Positions 1 to 8,899 of a stretch of 64,000 nucleotides of DNA are shown in pieces; position 1 is the stretch's first letter, and the number at the start of each line of letters is the position of its first letter. Origin of the DNA: an uncultured Lachnospiraceae bacterium (GTDB lineage Bacteria > Bacillota > Clostridia > Lachnospirales > Lachnospiraceae); NCBI GenBank assembly GCA_905201915.1, contig CAJKQE010000002.1:1-64000 (forward strand), read 5' to 3'. The notes under the pieces were generated by a model. It was not told the origin of the DNA. It made no database searches and was given only the letters and a program-made list of their open reading frames with translations. The position numbers and the translations under genes are program-made.

Positions 1-1
1 C

Positions 2-1996
2 TGCGCGCTGAAAAAGGACAGAAAAGCCATTTTGGAGAAAATTCAGTCTTTGGGTATTATGGAAATTTCAAAGTTTGAGACGGAAGAAGAAGGTCTTCAA
101 ACAGTAAGTACTCAGGAAGAAAGAAATTCATTTGAAAGAAATGCCGCTTTGGCAGATACAGCACTGAATATTCTTCAGGAATACGTACCGGAAAAAGTAT
201 CTATGTTTGCCAGTCTGGAAGGTAAGAACTTGGTAGAAAAGAGTAAATACCTTGAAACGACGAAACAGGAAAAAGAAATCCTGAATACGGCAGCACAGGT
301 TGTGAAGCTGAATAAACAGATTTCAGAGTGCAGAGCCAATATTCAGAAGATGGAAAACCAAATAGAGTCATTACTTCCATGGATAAATTTGGATATTCCG
401 GTGAATTTTCAGGGAACGAAAAGCACAACTGTGCTGATTGGTTCTATTTCTGGAGTTACGACATTAGAAGAAGTGTATAGCTTGATTTTGGAGCAGGCAC
501 CAGAAGTATCAGGAGTGGATATTTCTGTTTTATCTTCTGAAAGAGACGTAATGTATCTTGCAGTGTTGTGTTTGAAAAAAGATGCAGCACATGTGGAAGA
601 GGTTCTTCGTCAAAATGGCTTTGCAAAACCGGCTCAAAATATGAGCAAAATTCCAGCTCAGGAAAAAGAAGAACTGCAGCAGAAAATTACTGCTTTACAG
701 CAGGAAGTAGAGCAATGTCAAAAAGAAATTTGCTCTTATGCTTCTGGCAGGGAAAATCTGAAATTAATTTCAGATTATTTCAGAGCAAGAGCTGAGAAAT
801 ACGATGTTTTAGGACAGATTCCACAGTCGAAACAGACATTCTTTTTGAATGGATATGTACCGACAAGATCTTTAAATGTTCTTGAAAAGGCTTTGAATGA
901 AAATTTTGTTCTGAGTCTGGAGAGCGCAGATGTCCCTGAAGATGAGGAAATGCCAGTGCTTTTAAGTAACAATGGTTTTTCTGAATCTGTAGAGGGTGTT
1001 TTGGAGTCCTATGGTCTTCCAAAAAGAGGAGAAGTAGACCCCACAACTGTGATGTCTTTCTTCTATGTTTTTTTATTTGGATTGATGCTGTCAGATGCAG
1101 CCTATGGTTTAATTATGTTCTTGGGATGCTTTTTTGTATTGAAAAAATTCCCGCGTATGGAACAGTCAATGAAAAAGGCAATTAAAATGTTTATGTATTG
1201 TGGTATTTCCACACTTATATGGGGAATACTTTTCGGAGGTTATTTTGGAGATGCCATTGATGTGGTAGCCAGAACATTCTTCCATGTAGATGTACCGGAA
1301 GGCGGATTGGTGAAAGCACTTTGGTTTGTTCCATTAAATGATCCTATGCGAATGTTAATGTATTCGATGGCATTTGGTGTTATTCACCTGTTTACAGGAT
1401 TGGCAATGAAAGGCTATATGCTACTGAAAGACAAAAAGATTATGGACTTTTTCTGTGATGTAGTGCTTTGGTATGTGTTCCTTATTGGGTTAATTCTCAT
1501 GCTTTTGCCAAGTCCAATCTTTGCATCTATTTCTCAGATACCACCAGAAACTTTCCCGGCTTTTGTAGGAACAGCAGGAAAAGTTTTGACGATTGTGGGG
1601 GCATTAGGACTGTTATTTATGTCAGGTCGTGCAAATAAGAATTTTGGACTTCGACTGGCTCTCGGTGCTTATGATCTTTACAATGTAACAGGTTGGCTCA
1701 GTGACGTTCTTTCTTATTCTCGTCTGTTGGCACTTGGTCTCGCGACTGGTGTTATTGCATCTGTTATCAATCAGATGGGCAGCATGGTAGGAGATGGCAT
1801 TTTGGGCGCAATTGTCTTTATTTTAGTTTTCATTATAGGACACGCCATGAATATGGCAATTAATATTTTAGGTGCGTATGTTCATACAAACCGTCTTCAG
1901 TTTGTCGAATTTTTTGGCAAATTTTATGAGGGTGGAGGGAAACCTTTCAACCCATTTAAATTAAATATGAAGTATGTAGATATCAAGGAGGAATAA
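2..1996 (+). CDS. ntpI: V-type ATP synthase subunit I (cluster 1), 5' end outside window
   Basis: Membrane stator subunit of an A/V-type ATPase; it carries ions past the proteolipid ring. The reading frame is open from base 2 (CALKKDRKAILEKIQ...), which matches the usual N-terminus of subunit I, so the TTG at 32 is not the real start and the gene begins before the window. About 340 residues of cytoplasmic coiled coil are followed by about 8 membrane segments, beginning near VDPTTVMSFFYVF. The motif SYSRLLALGLATG contains the essential arginine of the ion half-channel. The stop is 5 bases before subunit K. It is the first visible gene of an I-K-E-C-F-A-B-D operon; a small stalk subunit may lie upstream. 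Confidence 0.95.
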   Translation, partial: CALKKDRKAILEKIQSLGIMEISKFETEEEGLQTVSTQEERNSFERNAALADTALNILQEYVPEKVSMFASLEGKNLVEKSKYLETTKQEKEILNTAAQVVKLNKQISECRANIQKMENQIESLLPWINLDIPVNFQGTKSTTVLIGSISGVTTLEEVYSLILEQAPEVSGVDISVLSSERDVMYLAVLCLKKDAAHVEEVLRQNGFAKPAQNMSKIPAQEKEELQQKITALQQEVEQCQKEICSYASGRENLKLISDYFRARAEKYDVLGQIPQSKQTFFLNGYVPTRSLNVLEKALNENFVLSLESADVPEDEEMPVLLSNNGFSESVEGVLESYGLPKRGEVDPTTVMSFFYVFLFGLMLSDAAYGLIMFLGCFFVLKKFPRMEQSMKKAIKMFMYCGISTLIWGILFGGYFGDAIDVVARTFFHVDVPEGGLVKALWFVPLNDPMRMLMYSMAFGVIHLFTGLAMKGYMLLKDKKIMDFFCDVVLWYVFLIGLILMLLPSPIFASISQIPPETFPAFVGTAGKVLTIVGALGLLFMSGRANKNFGLRLALGAYDLYNVTGWLSDVLSYSRLLALGLATGVIASVINQMGSMVGDGILGAIVFILVFIIGHAMNMAINILGAYVHTNRLQFVEFFGKFYEGGGKPFNPFKLNMKYVDIKEE

Positions 1997-2001
1997 AATT
2001 T

Positions 2002-2472
2002 ATGAGTGGAGTTGTTTATGCATTATTAGGAGCTGCATTAGCAGTTATTTTAGCAGGTATTGGTTCAGCTATAGGTGTTGGTATTGCAGGTCAGGCTGCA
2101 GCCGGAGTTGTTACAGAAGATCCTAGCAAGTTTGCGAAAGTTTTGATTATGCAGCTGCTTCCTGGTACACAGGGTATTTATGGTTTGTTAGTTGGATTTA
2201 TTACTCTTTCCAAAATTGGTCTTTTAGGCGGTGGTTTACTGGAACTGACAAAGGGCGAAGGTCTTCTTGTACTGTGTGCATGCCTTCCAATTGGTCTTGT
2301 AGGTCTTATTTCTGCTTATTATCAGGGAAAAACTTCTGCAGCATCTATCGGTATTGTTGCAAAGAAACCAGAACAATTTGGTAAAGCTATGCTTTTCCCT
2401 GCCATGGTTGAAACTTATGCAATCCTTGCTCTGCTGGTTTCCATTCTGGCTGTTACAAACCTTCCATTCTAA
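2002..2472 (+). CDS. ntpK: V-type ATP synthase subunit K, Na+-type proteolipid
   Basis: Proteolipid of the membrane rotor ring. It has 156 residues in two fused hairpins (four membrane helices), the same length as Enterococcus hirae NtpK. Residues L53, T56 and Q57 in LPGTQG, Q108 in YYQGK and E137 in MVETYA align by motif with the E. hirae Na+ ligands L61, T64, Q65, Q110 and E139. Only the second hairpin has the ion-binding carboxylate. This complete ligand set points to Na+ coupling; the assignment is inferred from motifs, not measured. The ATG at 2002 follows AAGGAGG inside the end of subunit I. The other proteolipid in this window (41794-42231) is built quite differently. Confidence 0.95.
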   Translation: MSGVVYALLGAALAVILAGIGSAIGVGIAGQAAAGVVTEDPSKFAKVLIMQLLPGTQGIYGLLVGFITLSKIGLLGGGLLELTKGEGLLVLCACLPIGLVGLISAYYQGKTSAASIGIVAKKPEQFGKAMLFPAMVETYAILALLVSILAVTNLPF

Positions 2473-2527
2473 TTGTTTGACAGAATAAGAGGTAGACAGA
2501 GGAAATATAGTAAAGGAGAGCAGAAGA

Positions 2528-3121
2528 ATGACTGGATTAGAGAAAATGAAAAGCCAGATTCTTGAAGAGGCTGAAGCTTCTGCTAAAGCAATTCTTGCAG
2601 ATGCCCAAAAAGAGGCAGATGCAATGAAAGAAAAAGGAAAAGAAGAGGCAGAAGCTGTGTGCAGAGAGATCTCCCAAAAGTCTCAAGAAGAGGTAAAAGC
2701 CATTGAGGAACGTGCTGTTTCTTCCTGTGATTTGCAGAGAAGAAAGGCACTTCTTACAGCAAAACAGGAAATCATTGCGGAAGTATTAGCACATGCATAT
2801 CAAGTATTGATAGATGCAGATGATGACACTTATTTTGCAATGCTTCGGAAAATGCTGTACAAATTTGCGTTGCCGCAGAATGGAGAAATCTGTTTTTCCA
2901 GTGAAGACTTAAAGAGATTGCCACAGGGCTTTGATAAAGAAATTCAGGCAATTGCAAAGGAAAAGGGTGGTGCACTGAGAATTTCTAAGGAAAGCAGAAA
3001 GGTGCACGGTGGATTTGTTCTTATATATGGTGGAATTGAAGAAAATTGTACTTTTGAAGCTATATTCAGTTCCAAAAGAGATGAGCTTTCAGATAAAGTT
3101 CATTCATTATTATTTTCATAG
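2528..3121 (+). CDS. ntpE: V-type ATP synthase subunit E (cluster 1)
   Basis: Peripheral stalk subunit that links the catalytic head to subunit I. The 197-residue protein has an Ala/Glu/Lys-rich amphipathic helix over roughly residues 1-70 (EEAEASAKAILADAQKEAD) and a globular C-terminal half ending near VHSLLFS, as in the NtpE/AtpE family. The ATG follows AAAGGAG. It lies between the proteolipid and subunit C genes in an operon with short gaps. Recognised from domain pattern and context; the sequence itself is weakly conserved in the family. Confidence 0.9.
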   Translation: MTGLEKMKSQILEEAEASAKAILADAQKEADAMKEKGKEEAEAVCREISQKSQEEVKAIEERAVSSCDLQRRKALLTAKQEIIAEVLAHAYQVLIDADDDTYFAMLRKMLYKFALPQNGEICFSSEDLKRLPQGFDKEIQAIAKEKGGALRISKESRKVHGGFVLIYGGIEENCTFEAIFSSKRDELSDKVHSLLFS

Positions 3122-3147
3122 CATAACCGCAAAAAGGAGGAATTGAT

Positions 3148-4125
3148 TTGTTTGATACAAAGTATACCTATGCGGTTGCGCGAATACGTGCGTTGGAAAC
3201 ATCATTATTTACTTCTCAGATTATTGAGCAGCTGATTGCTTGTGACACAGAGGAACAGTGCATTCAGGTTTTGCAGGAAAAGGGCTGGGGAGATAATGAT
3301 ACAGCAATGAATGCAGATGCGATTTTAGGACGGGAAACAGAAAAAATTTGGGAAACTATGAAAGACTTAGGGATTGATATGTCAGTCTTTGATGTACTTT
3401 CTTATCCTAATTTGTTTCATAACCTAAAAGCAGCCATTAAGGACGTTTGTTCCGGTAATGAGAATAAAAATCTGAATATTTATTATGAAGATACTCAGAT
3501 TTCACCGGAAGAAATGCTGGATATTATAAAAAGCAAAGAGTTTTCCAGATTTCCGGCAAATATGGCAGATGCAGCCAGAGAAGCTTATGAAACCTTGCTA
3601 CACACAGGTGATGGGCAACTTTGTGATGTGATTATTGACAGGGCGGCATTAGATGCAATCTATGCGGCAGGTCGTGCAGCAAAGGACAGCATTATTAAAG
3701 AGTATGCAGAATCCATTGTTGCGATTGCAGATATTAAAATTGCAGTGCGTTCACAGAAAACCGCGAAAACGATGGATTTTATGAAACGTGCAATGGCTCC
3801 ATGTGATTCCATAGATGTAGATCAGCTGTCAAGAGCGGCAGTGGGCGGTATGGAAGCGGTTGTAGAATATTTGTCTGGTACTGCTTATGCAGAGGGAGGT
3901 CAGGCTATTGCAGAATCTTCTTCTGCGTTTGAAAGATGGTGTGACAACCGTTTGATACAGGCAATGCAGCCACAAAAGTATGAGTCATTTTCAGTAGGAC
4001 CTTTGGTAGCCTATGTGCTGGCAAGGGAGAATGAAATAAAAACGGTGCGAATTATTTTATCAGGAAAGCAAAATGGATTTTCTGATGATTCAATCCGGGA
4101 AAGGGTAAGGGAGATGTATGTATAA
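3148..4125 (+). CDS. ntpC: V-type ATP synthase subunit C (cluster 1)
   Basis: AC39/subunit d-type central-stalk adaptor that docks the central rotor on the proteolipid ring. The 325-residue, mostly helical protein begins MFDTKYTYAVARIRALE, which fits the family's tYaYa.aRvRale opening. The start is the TTG at 3148, placed 7 bases after AAGGAGG (3134-3140). The 3' end overlaps subunit F by 8 bases, so the two are probably translationally coupled. Confidence 0.92.
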   Translation: MFDTKYTYAVARIRALETSLFTSQIIEQLIACDTEEQCIQVLQEKGWGDNDTAMNADAILGRETEKIWETMKDLGIDMSVFDVLSYPNLFHNLKAAIKDVCSGNENKNLNIYYEDTQISPEEMLDIIKSKEFSRFPANMADAAREAYETLLHTGDGQLCDVIIDRAALDAIYAAGRAAKDSIIKEYAESIVAIADIKIAVRSQKTAKTMDFMKRAMAPCDSIDVDQLSRAAVGGMEAVVEYLSGTAYAEGGQAIAESSSAFERWCDNRLIQAMQPQKYESFSVGPLVAYVLARENEIKTVRIILSGKQNGFSDDSIRERVREMYV

Positions 4126-4438
4126 GATTGCAGTTGTAGGCGATTATGACAGTATCTATGGATTTGCTGCACTGGGTCTTGATACATTCCCGGTAGCCAA
4201 TCGTAAAGAAGCAGAAGAAAAAATAGAAACACTTGCCAGTCATGAATATGGAATTATTTATATTACCGAAGCATTGGCAGCAGAGTGTAAAAGTGTAATA
4301 GAGAAATATCAGGAGAGAATTTTGCCGGCGATTATCCAAATTCCAGGAGTGTCAGGAAACACCGGAGATGGTGTACAGGGTGTTAAAAACTCTGTAGAGC
4401 AGGCAGTAGGCTCTGACATTCTATTCAGTAATAATTAG
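4118..4438 (+). CDS. ntpG: V-type ATP synthase subunit F (cluster 1)
   Basis: Small Rossmann-like subunit of the central stalk, called NtpG in Enterococcus. The 106 residues start MYKIAVVGDYDSIYGFAALGL, the standard opening (iavIGd.d.v.GF.l.G), and continue to the conserved segment ILPAIIQIPG. The start overlaps the end of subunit C. Subunit A follows after 14 bases. Confidence 0.93.
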   Translation: MYKIAVVGDYDSIYGFAALGLDTFPVANRKEAEEKIETLASHEYGIIYITEALAAECKSVIEKYQERILPAIIQIPGVSGNTGDGVQGVKNSVEQAVGSDILFSNN

Positions 4439-4452
4439 AAAGCAGGTGATGC

Positions 4453-6225
4453 GTGGCCATGAGCAAAGGTATAATTAAAAAAGTAGCAGGTCCGCTGGTT
4501 ATTGCAGAGGGCATGCGTGATGCAAATATGTTTGACGTTGTTCGTGTTAGTAATCAGCGTTTGATTGGTGAAATCATTGAAATGCATGGAGATGAAGCAT
4601 CTATTCAGGTATATGAGGAAACTTCAGGACTTGGACCGGGAGAACCGGTAGAATCCACAGATGCTCCATTATCTGTAGAATTGGGACCAGGTCTTATTAC
4701 CAGTATTTATGATGGTATTCAGCGTCCATTGGATGATATTATGAAAGTTTCAGGCACAAACTTAAAAAGAGGTGTAGAAGTTCCTTCTTTAAAGAGAAAC
4801 CTGAAATGGAATTTTGTTCCAACTGTGAAAGTGGGAGACAGTGTAGAAAATGGTGACATTATCGGTACTGTTCAGGAAACGATTGTGGTAAACCATAAGA
4901 TTATGGTTCCTTATGGAATGAGCGGTACAATTAAAGAAATTAAAGCAGGAGAGTTTACAGTTGAAGATGTAGTTGCAATCATTACCACAGAAAACGGTGA
5001 TGAAGAAATTACAATGATGCAGAAATGGCCGGTTCGTAGAGGACGTCCATATCTAAAAAAACTTCCACCGGAAATGCCTCTTGTAACAGGACAGCGTGTA
5101 GTTGATACATTTTTCCCAATTGCTAAGGGTGGTGTTGCCGCAGTTCCGGGACCTTTCGGAAGTGGAAAAACAGTTATTCAGCATCAGCTGGCAAAATGGG
5201 CTGAGGCTGATATCGTAGTTTATATCGGTTGTGGTGAACGTGGGAACGAAATGACAGACGTATTAAATGAGTTTCCTGAATTAAAGGACCCTAAAACAGG
5301 TCAGTCCCTGATGGAAAGAACAGTCCTTATTGCAAATACTTCTGATATGCCTGTTGCTGCTCGTGAAGCATCTATCTATACAGGTATTACAATCGCAGAA
5401 TACTTTAGAGATATGGGTTATTCTGTAGCTTTAATGGCAGACTCTACTTCACGTTGGGCAGAAGCGCTTCGTGAAATGTCAGGTCGTTTGGAAGAAATGC
5501 CTGGTGAAGAAGGATATCCGGCATATCTTGGTTCTCGTCTGGCACAGTTTTATGAAAGAGCCGGACATGTAATTTCTCTTGGTAAGGATAAGAGAGAAGG
5601 TGCGCTGTCTGTAATCGGAGCAGTATCTCCTCCGGGTGGTGATATTTCTGAACCTGTATCTCAGGCTACTCTTCGTATCGTTAAAGTGTTCTGGGGATTG
5701 GATTCTTCTCTTGCGTATAAGAGACATTTCCCGGCAATTAACTGGCTGACAAGCTATTCTTTGTATCTTGATAATATGGAGAAATGGTTTAATGAACAGG
5801 TAGCACCGGATTGGATGGCAGGACGTCAGAAAATGATGAGTCTTTTACAGGATGAGGCAGAGTTGGAAGAAATTGTTAAGATGGTTGGTATGGATGCTTT
5901 ATCAGCAGGTGACCGTCTGAAAATGGAAGCAGCACGCTCTATTCGTGAAGACTTCCTTCATCAGAACTCTTTCCATGAGGTAGATACTTACAGTTCCTTA
6001 AAGAAACAGTATCTCTTAATGAAGCTGGTAGTTGCATACTATGAACAGGGTGCAGAAGCTCTGGCAAAAGGAGCTAATATTCAGGATTTAGTAAAACTTG
6101 AAGTTCGTGAAAAAATCGGACGTTTCAAATATGTATTAGAAGAAAACTTGGAAGAAGAATATAAAGTTGTATTAGAACAGCTTGCAAAAGAAATTTCCAA
6201 TGTATTAGGGAAGGAGGACTTCTAA
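4453..6225 (+). CDS. ntpA: V-type ATP synthase catalytic subunit A (cluster 1)
   Basis: Catalytic nucleotide-binding subunit of the A3B3 head; it hydrolyses or makes ATP. The 590 residues include the Walker A loop GPFGSGKT at 233-240, the family-specific insertion (about 115-195, including the MVPYGMSGTI region), CGERGNEMTDVL, and DSTSRWAEALRE. The start is GTG at 4453 after AGCAGGTGAT; an ATG at 4459 in the same frame is an alternative. The stop TAA overlaps the ATG of subunit B by one base (TAATG), so A and B are coupled, which fits equal stoichiometry. Confidence 0.97.
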   Translation: MAMSKGIIKKVAGPLVIAEGMRDANMFDVVRVSNQRLIGEIIEMHGDEASIQVYEETSGLGPGEPVESTDAPLSVELGPGLITSIYDGIQRPLDDIMKVSGTNLKRGVEVPSLKRNLKWNFVPTVKVGDSVENGDIIGTVQETIVVNHKIMVPYGMSGTIKEIKAGEFTVEDVVAIITTENGDEEITMMQKWPVRRGRPYLKKLPPEMPLVTGQRVVDTFFPIAKGGVAAVPGPFGSGKTVIQHQLAKWAEADIVVYIGCGERGNEMTDVLNEFPELKDPKTGQSLMERTVLIANTSDMPVAAREASIYTGITIAEYFRDMGYSVALMADSTSRWAEALREMSGRLEEMPGEEGYPAYLGSRLAQFYERAGHVISLGKDKREGALSVIGAVSPPGGDISEPVSQATLRIVKVFWGLDSSLAYKRHFPAINWLTSYSLYLDNMEKWFNEQVAPDWMAGRQKMMSLLQDEAELEEIVKMVGMDALSAGDRLKMEAARSIREDFLHQNSFHEVDTYSSLKKQYLLMKLVVAYYEQGAEALAKGANIQDLVKLEVREKIGRFKYVLEENLEEEYKVVLEQLAKEISNVLGKEDF

Positions 6226-7598
6226 TGCCGAAAGAGTATAGAACAATACAGGAAGTTGCCGGACCTCTTATGTTGGTTCGTGGCGTTGAAAATGTTCATT
6301 TTGATGAGTTAGGTGAAATTGAGTTGGCAAACGGTGAAACACGCCGTTGCCGTGTACTTGAAATTGATGGAAGCAATGCTCTGGTACAGCTTTTTGAAAG
6401 CTCTACAGGTATTAACCTTTCTAACAGTAAAGTACGCTTCCTTGGAAGAAGTATGGAGCTGGGAGTATCTGAGGATATGCTGGGACGTGTTTTTGATGGT
6501 TTAGGACGTCCTATTGATGATGGGCCGGAAATTTTGCCGGATGCCAGAATGGATATTAATGGTCTTCCTATGAATCCGGCAGCACGAAGCTATCCGGAAG
6601 AATTTATTCAGACAGGTGTTTCTGCTATTGATGGTCTGAACACACTGGTTCGTGGACAGAAATTACCTATTTTCTCAGCATCCGGTCTGCCTCATGCACA
6701 GCTTGCAGCACAGATTGCAAGACAGGCAAAGGTACGTGGTTCAGGAGAAAACTTCGCCGTTGTATTTGCCGCTATGGGTATTACTTTTGAAGAAGCAAAC
6801 TTCTTTACAGAAAGTTTTAAAGAGACAGGTGCTATTGATAGAACAGTATTGTTTATCAATTTGGCAAATGACCCGGCTGTTGAGCGTATTGCAACACCAA
6901 AAATGGCATTAACTGCAGCAGAATATCTTGCATTTGAAAAAGATATGCATGTATTAGTTATTCTGACAGATATTACGAACTATGCAGATGCACTTCGTGA
7001 AGTATCTGCAGCTCGTAAGGAAGTACCGGGACGTAGAGGATATCCTGGTTATATGTATACAGACCTTGCGACTATGTATGAAAGAGCAGGACGTCAGAAA
7101 GGTAAAAAGGGAAGTATTACTATGATACCAATCCTGACTATGCCTGAAGACGATAAAACTCATCCAATCCCTGACTTAACAGGATATATTACAGAGGGGC
7201 AGATTATTCTGAGCCGTGAATTATATCGTAAAGGTGTTACACCTCCGATTGATGTATTACCATCTCTTTCCCGTCTGAAAGATAAAGGTATTGGTGAAGG
7301 AAAGACAAGAGCAGATCATTCTAATACGATGAACCAGCTTTTTGCAGCTTATGCGCGAGGCAAAGAAGCGAAAGAATTGATGGTTATCTTAGGAGAGGCA
7401 GCTCTTTCTGATATTGATATTATTTATGCGAAATTTGCAGATGCGTTTGAGCAGGAATATGTTTCTCAGGGATATATGACAAATCGTGATATTGAAGAAA
7501 CTCTCAGAATAGGCTGGAAATTGCTTTCTATCCTTCCGAGAAGTGAGCTGAAACGTATTGATGATAAGTTCTTAGATGAGTATTACGGAAAATTCTAA
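6225..7598 (+). CDS. ntpB: V-type ATP synthase subunit B (cluster 1)
   Basis: Non-catalytic nucleotide-site subunit of the A3B3 head. The 457 residues show the family segments ARSYPEEFIQTGVSAIDGLN, LPIFSASGLPHAQLAAQIARQA (a degenerate P-loop without GKT, normal for B), and the C-terminal ELKRIDDKFLDEYYGKF. It overlaps subunit A by one base, and subunit D follows after 37 bases. It is clearly different from the B subunit of the second cluster (37697-39082). Confidence 0.97.
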   Translation: MPKEYRTIQEVAGPLMLVRGVENVHFDELGEIELANGETRRCRVLEIDGSNALVQLFESSTGINLSNSKVRFLGRSMELGVSEDMLGRVFDGLGRPIDDGPEILPDARMDINGLPMNPAARSYPEEFIQTGVSAIDGLNTLVRGQKLPIFSASGLPHAQLAAQIARQAKVRGSGENFAVVFAAMGITFEEANFFTESFKETGAIDRTVLFINLANDPAVERIATPKMALTAAEYLAFEKDMHVLVILTDITNYADALREVSAARKEVPGRRGYPGYMYTDLATMYERAGRQKGKKGSITMIPILTMPEDDKTHPIPDLTGYITEGQIILSRELYRKGVTPPIDVLPSLSRLKDKGIGEGKTRADHSNTMNQLFAAYARGKEAKELMVILGEAALSDIDIIYAKFADAFEQEYVSQGYMTNRDIEETLRIGWKLLSILPRSELKRIDDKFLDEYYGKF

Positions 7599-7635
7599 AG
7601 GAAAGTATCTGTAATAAAAAGAAAGAGGTGATATT

Positions 7636-8307
7636 TTGGCATCTACGCAGGTAACACCTACCAGAATGGAGCTTACCCGTTTAAAGAAGAAGTTGGTGAC
7701 AGCTGTAAAAGGGCATAAGCTTTTAAAGGACAAACGTGATGAGCTTATGCGTCAGTTTCTTGATCTGGTAAGGGAAAATATGGCATTGCGCCAGAAAGTA
7801 GAGGCAGGGATTTTATCAGCAAACAAGAACTTTGTCATCGCAAAAGCGGGTATGTCTGAGCAGATATTGAATACAGCTTTAATGTCTCCGAAGCAAGAGG
7901 TTTATCTGGAAGCAGGAAAGAAAAATGTTATGAGTGTGGATATTCCGGTTTTTGAAACAAAGACCAGAACAGCAGATGCAAATGATATTTATTCTTATGG
8001 TTTTGCTTTCACCTCAGGAGATTTAGATGGAGCAGTAAAATCTCTTGCAGATATTCTGCCGGATATGTTAAGACTTGCAGAGGTTGAAAAATCCTGTCAG
8101 TTGATGGCTTCTGAAATCGAGAAAACACGACGTAGAGTAAATGCTCTGGAGCATGTAATCATTCCGGAAACACAGCAAAATATTAAATATATTACCATGA
8201 AGCTTGACGAGAATGAAAGAAGTACACAAATTCGTCTGATGAAGGTAAAAGATATGATGTTGGAAGAAGCACATCATTATAAAGAAAAAGAATTAATGGT
8301 AGAATAA
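7636..8307 (+). CDS. ntpD: V-type ATP synthase subunit D (cluster 1)
   Basis: Central rotor axle: a long antiparallel coiled coil inside the A3B3 head. The 223 residues begin MASTQVTPTRMELTRLKKKL and contain RRVNALEHVIIPETQQNIKYI, the family hallmark (RRVNALE.v.iP). The start is TTG at 7636 behind AGAGGTGAT. It is the last gene of the first ATPase operon. No intrinsic terminator is visible between its stop and the next promoter at 8324. Confidence 0.95.
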   Translation: MASTQVTPTRMELTRLKKKLVTAVKGHKLLKDKRDELMRQFLDLVRENMALRQKVEAGILSANKNFVIAKAGMSEQILNTALMSPKQEVYLEAGKKNVMSVDIPVFETKTRTADANDIYSYGFAFTSGDLDGAVKSLADILPDMLRLAEVEKSCQLMASEIEKTRRRVNALEHVIIPETQQNIKYITMKLDENERSTQIRLMKVKDMMLEEAHHYKEKELMVE

Positions 8308-8323
8308 AGAAATTAAAAATTCG

Positions 8324-8352
8324 TTGTTTTTATCATCTAAATCGGATATAAT
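8324..8352 (+). promoter_or_regulatory. Promoter of the FabT-like regulator
   Basis: TTGTTT (8324-8329), 17-base spacer, TATAAT (8347-8352). It sits just downstream of the ATPase operon and shows that the MarR gene has its own promoter. It also rules out the upstream TTG at 8324 as a translation start. Confidence 0.75.
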
Positions 8353-8383
8353 AAGGGCAGAAGAATGTCGAAGGAGTGATAAA

Positions 8384-8830
8384 GTGGATCATTATGAGGT
8401 GTTCCATGATATTCTTGTAAATTTATTTCAAGAAATTATGGATATAGAGGGAAAAGCACTGATTACTTCTGAATTTAAAGATATTTCTGTCAATGATATG
8501 CATATTATGGAGGCAATAGGAGAAAAAAACGCTAAAAATATGTCTTCTGTTGCAAAGCTTTTATCCGTTACTGTGGGAACTTTGACGATTGCTATTAATG
8601 GCTTAGTAAAGAAAGGATATGTAGCAAGAGAAAGAAGTGAAGAAGACCGCAGAGTTGTTCTTATTTCTCTCACAGAGAAGGGACGTAAAGCCAATGAGCA
8701 CCATAAGAAATTTCATGATGGAATGATACAGGCTCTTTTAAAGGATTTAGATGATGAACAACAGGAAATTTTAGTGAAGTCCTTATTAAATTTAAGAGAA
8801 TTCTTTGATTCTTATGAAAATCAGAAATAA
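8384..8830 (+). CDS. MarR-family transcriptional regulator, FabT-like
   Basis: Winged-helix DNA-binding repressor of 148 residues. Start at GTG 8384, 7 bases after AAGGAG (8371-8376); a longer frame from 8324 overlaps the promoter and is not credible. The sequence has the MarR order: helical dimer region, SSVAKLLSVTVGTLTIAINGLVKKGY (recognition helix), and the wing ERSEEDRRVVLISLTEKG. The N-terminus (YEVFHDILVNLFQEIMDIEGKAL) and HHKKFH region resemble FabT, the repressor of Firmicute fatty-acid synthesis genes. No fab genes are adjacent here, so the FabT role is only suggested. Confidence 0.82.
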   Translation: MDHYEVFHDILVNLFQEIMDIEGKALITSEFKDISVNDMHIMEAIGEKNAKNMSSVAKLLSVTVGTLTIAINGLVKKGYVARERSEEDRRVVLISLTEKGRKANEHHKKFHDGMIQALLKDLDDEQQEILVKSLLNLREFFDSYENQK

Positions 8831-8877
8831 AGGGTTGATGCAGAGAGCATATTTATGCCGAAGCACAACCCTTTTCC
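8830..8877 (+). terminator. Intrinsic terminator after the MarR gene
   Basis: Stem AAGGGTTG (8830-8837) with CAACCCTT (8866-8873), extended by GC/TGC bases towards the loop, followed by TTTT. It lies between convergent genes. On the minus strand the stem is followed by TTTATTT, so it may work in both directions. Confidence 0.7.
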
Positions 8878-8899
8878 TGTTTTTATAGAAGATTAGGAT

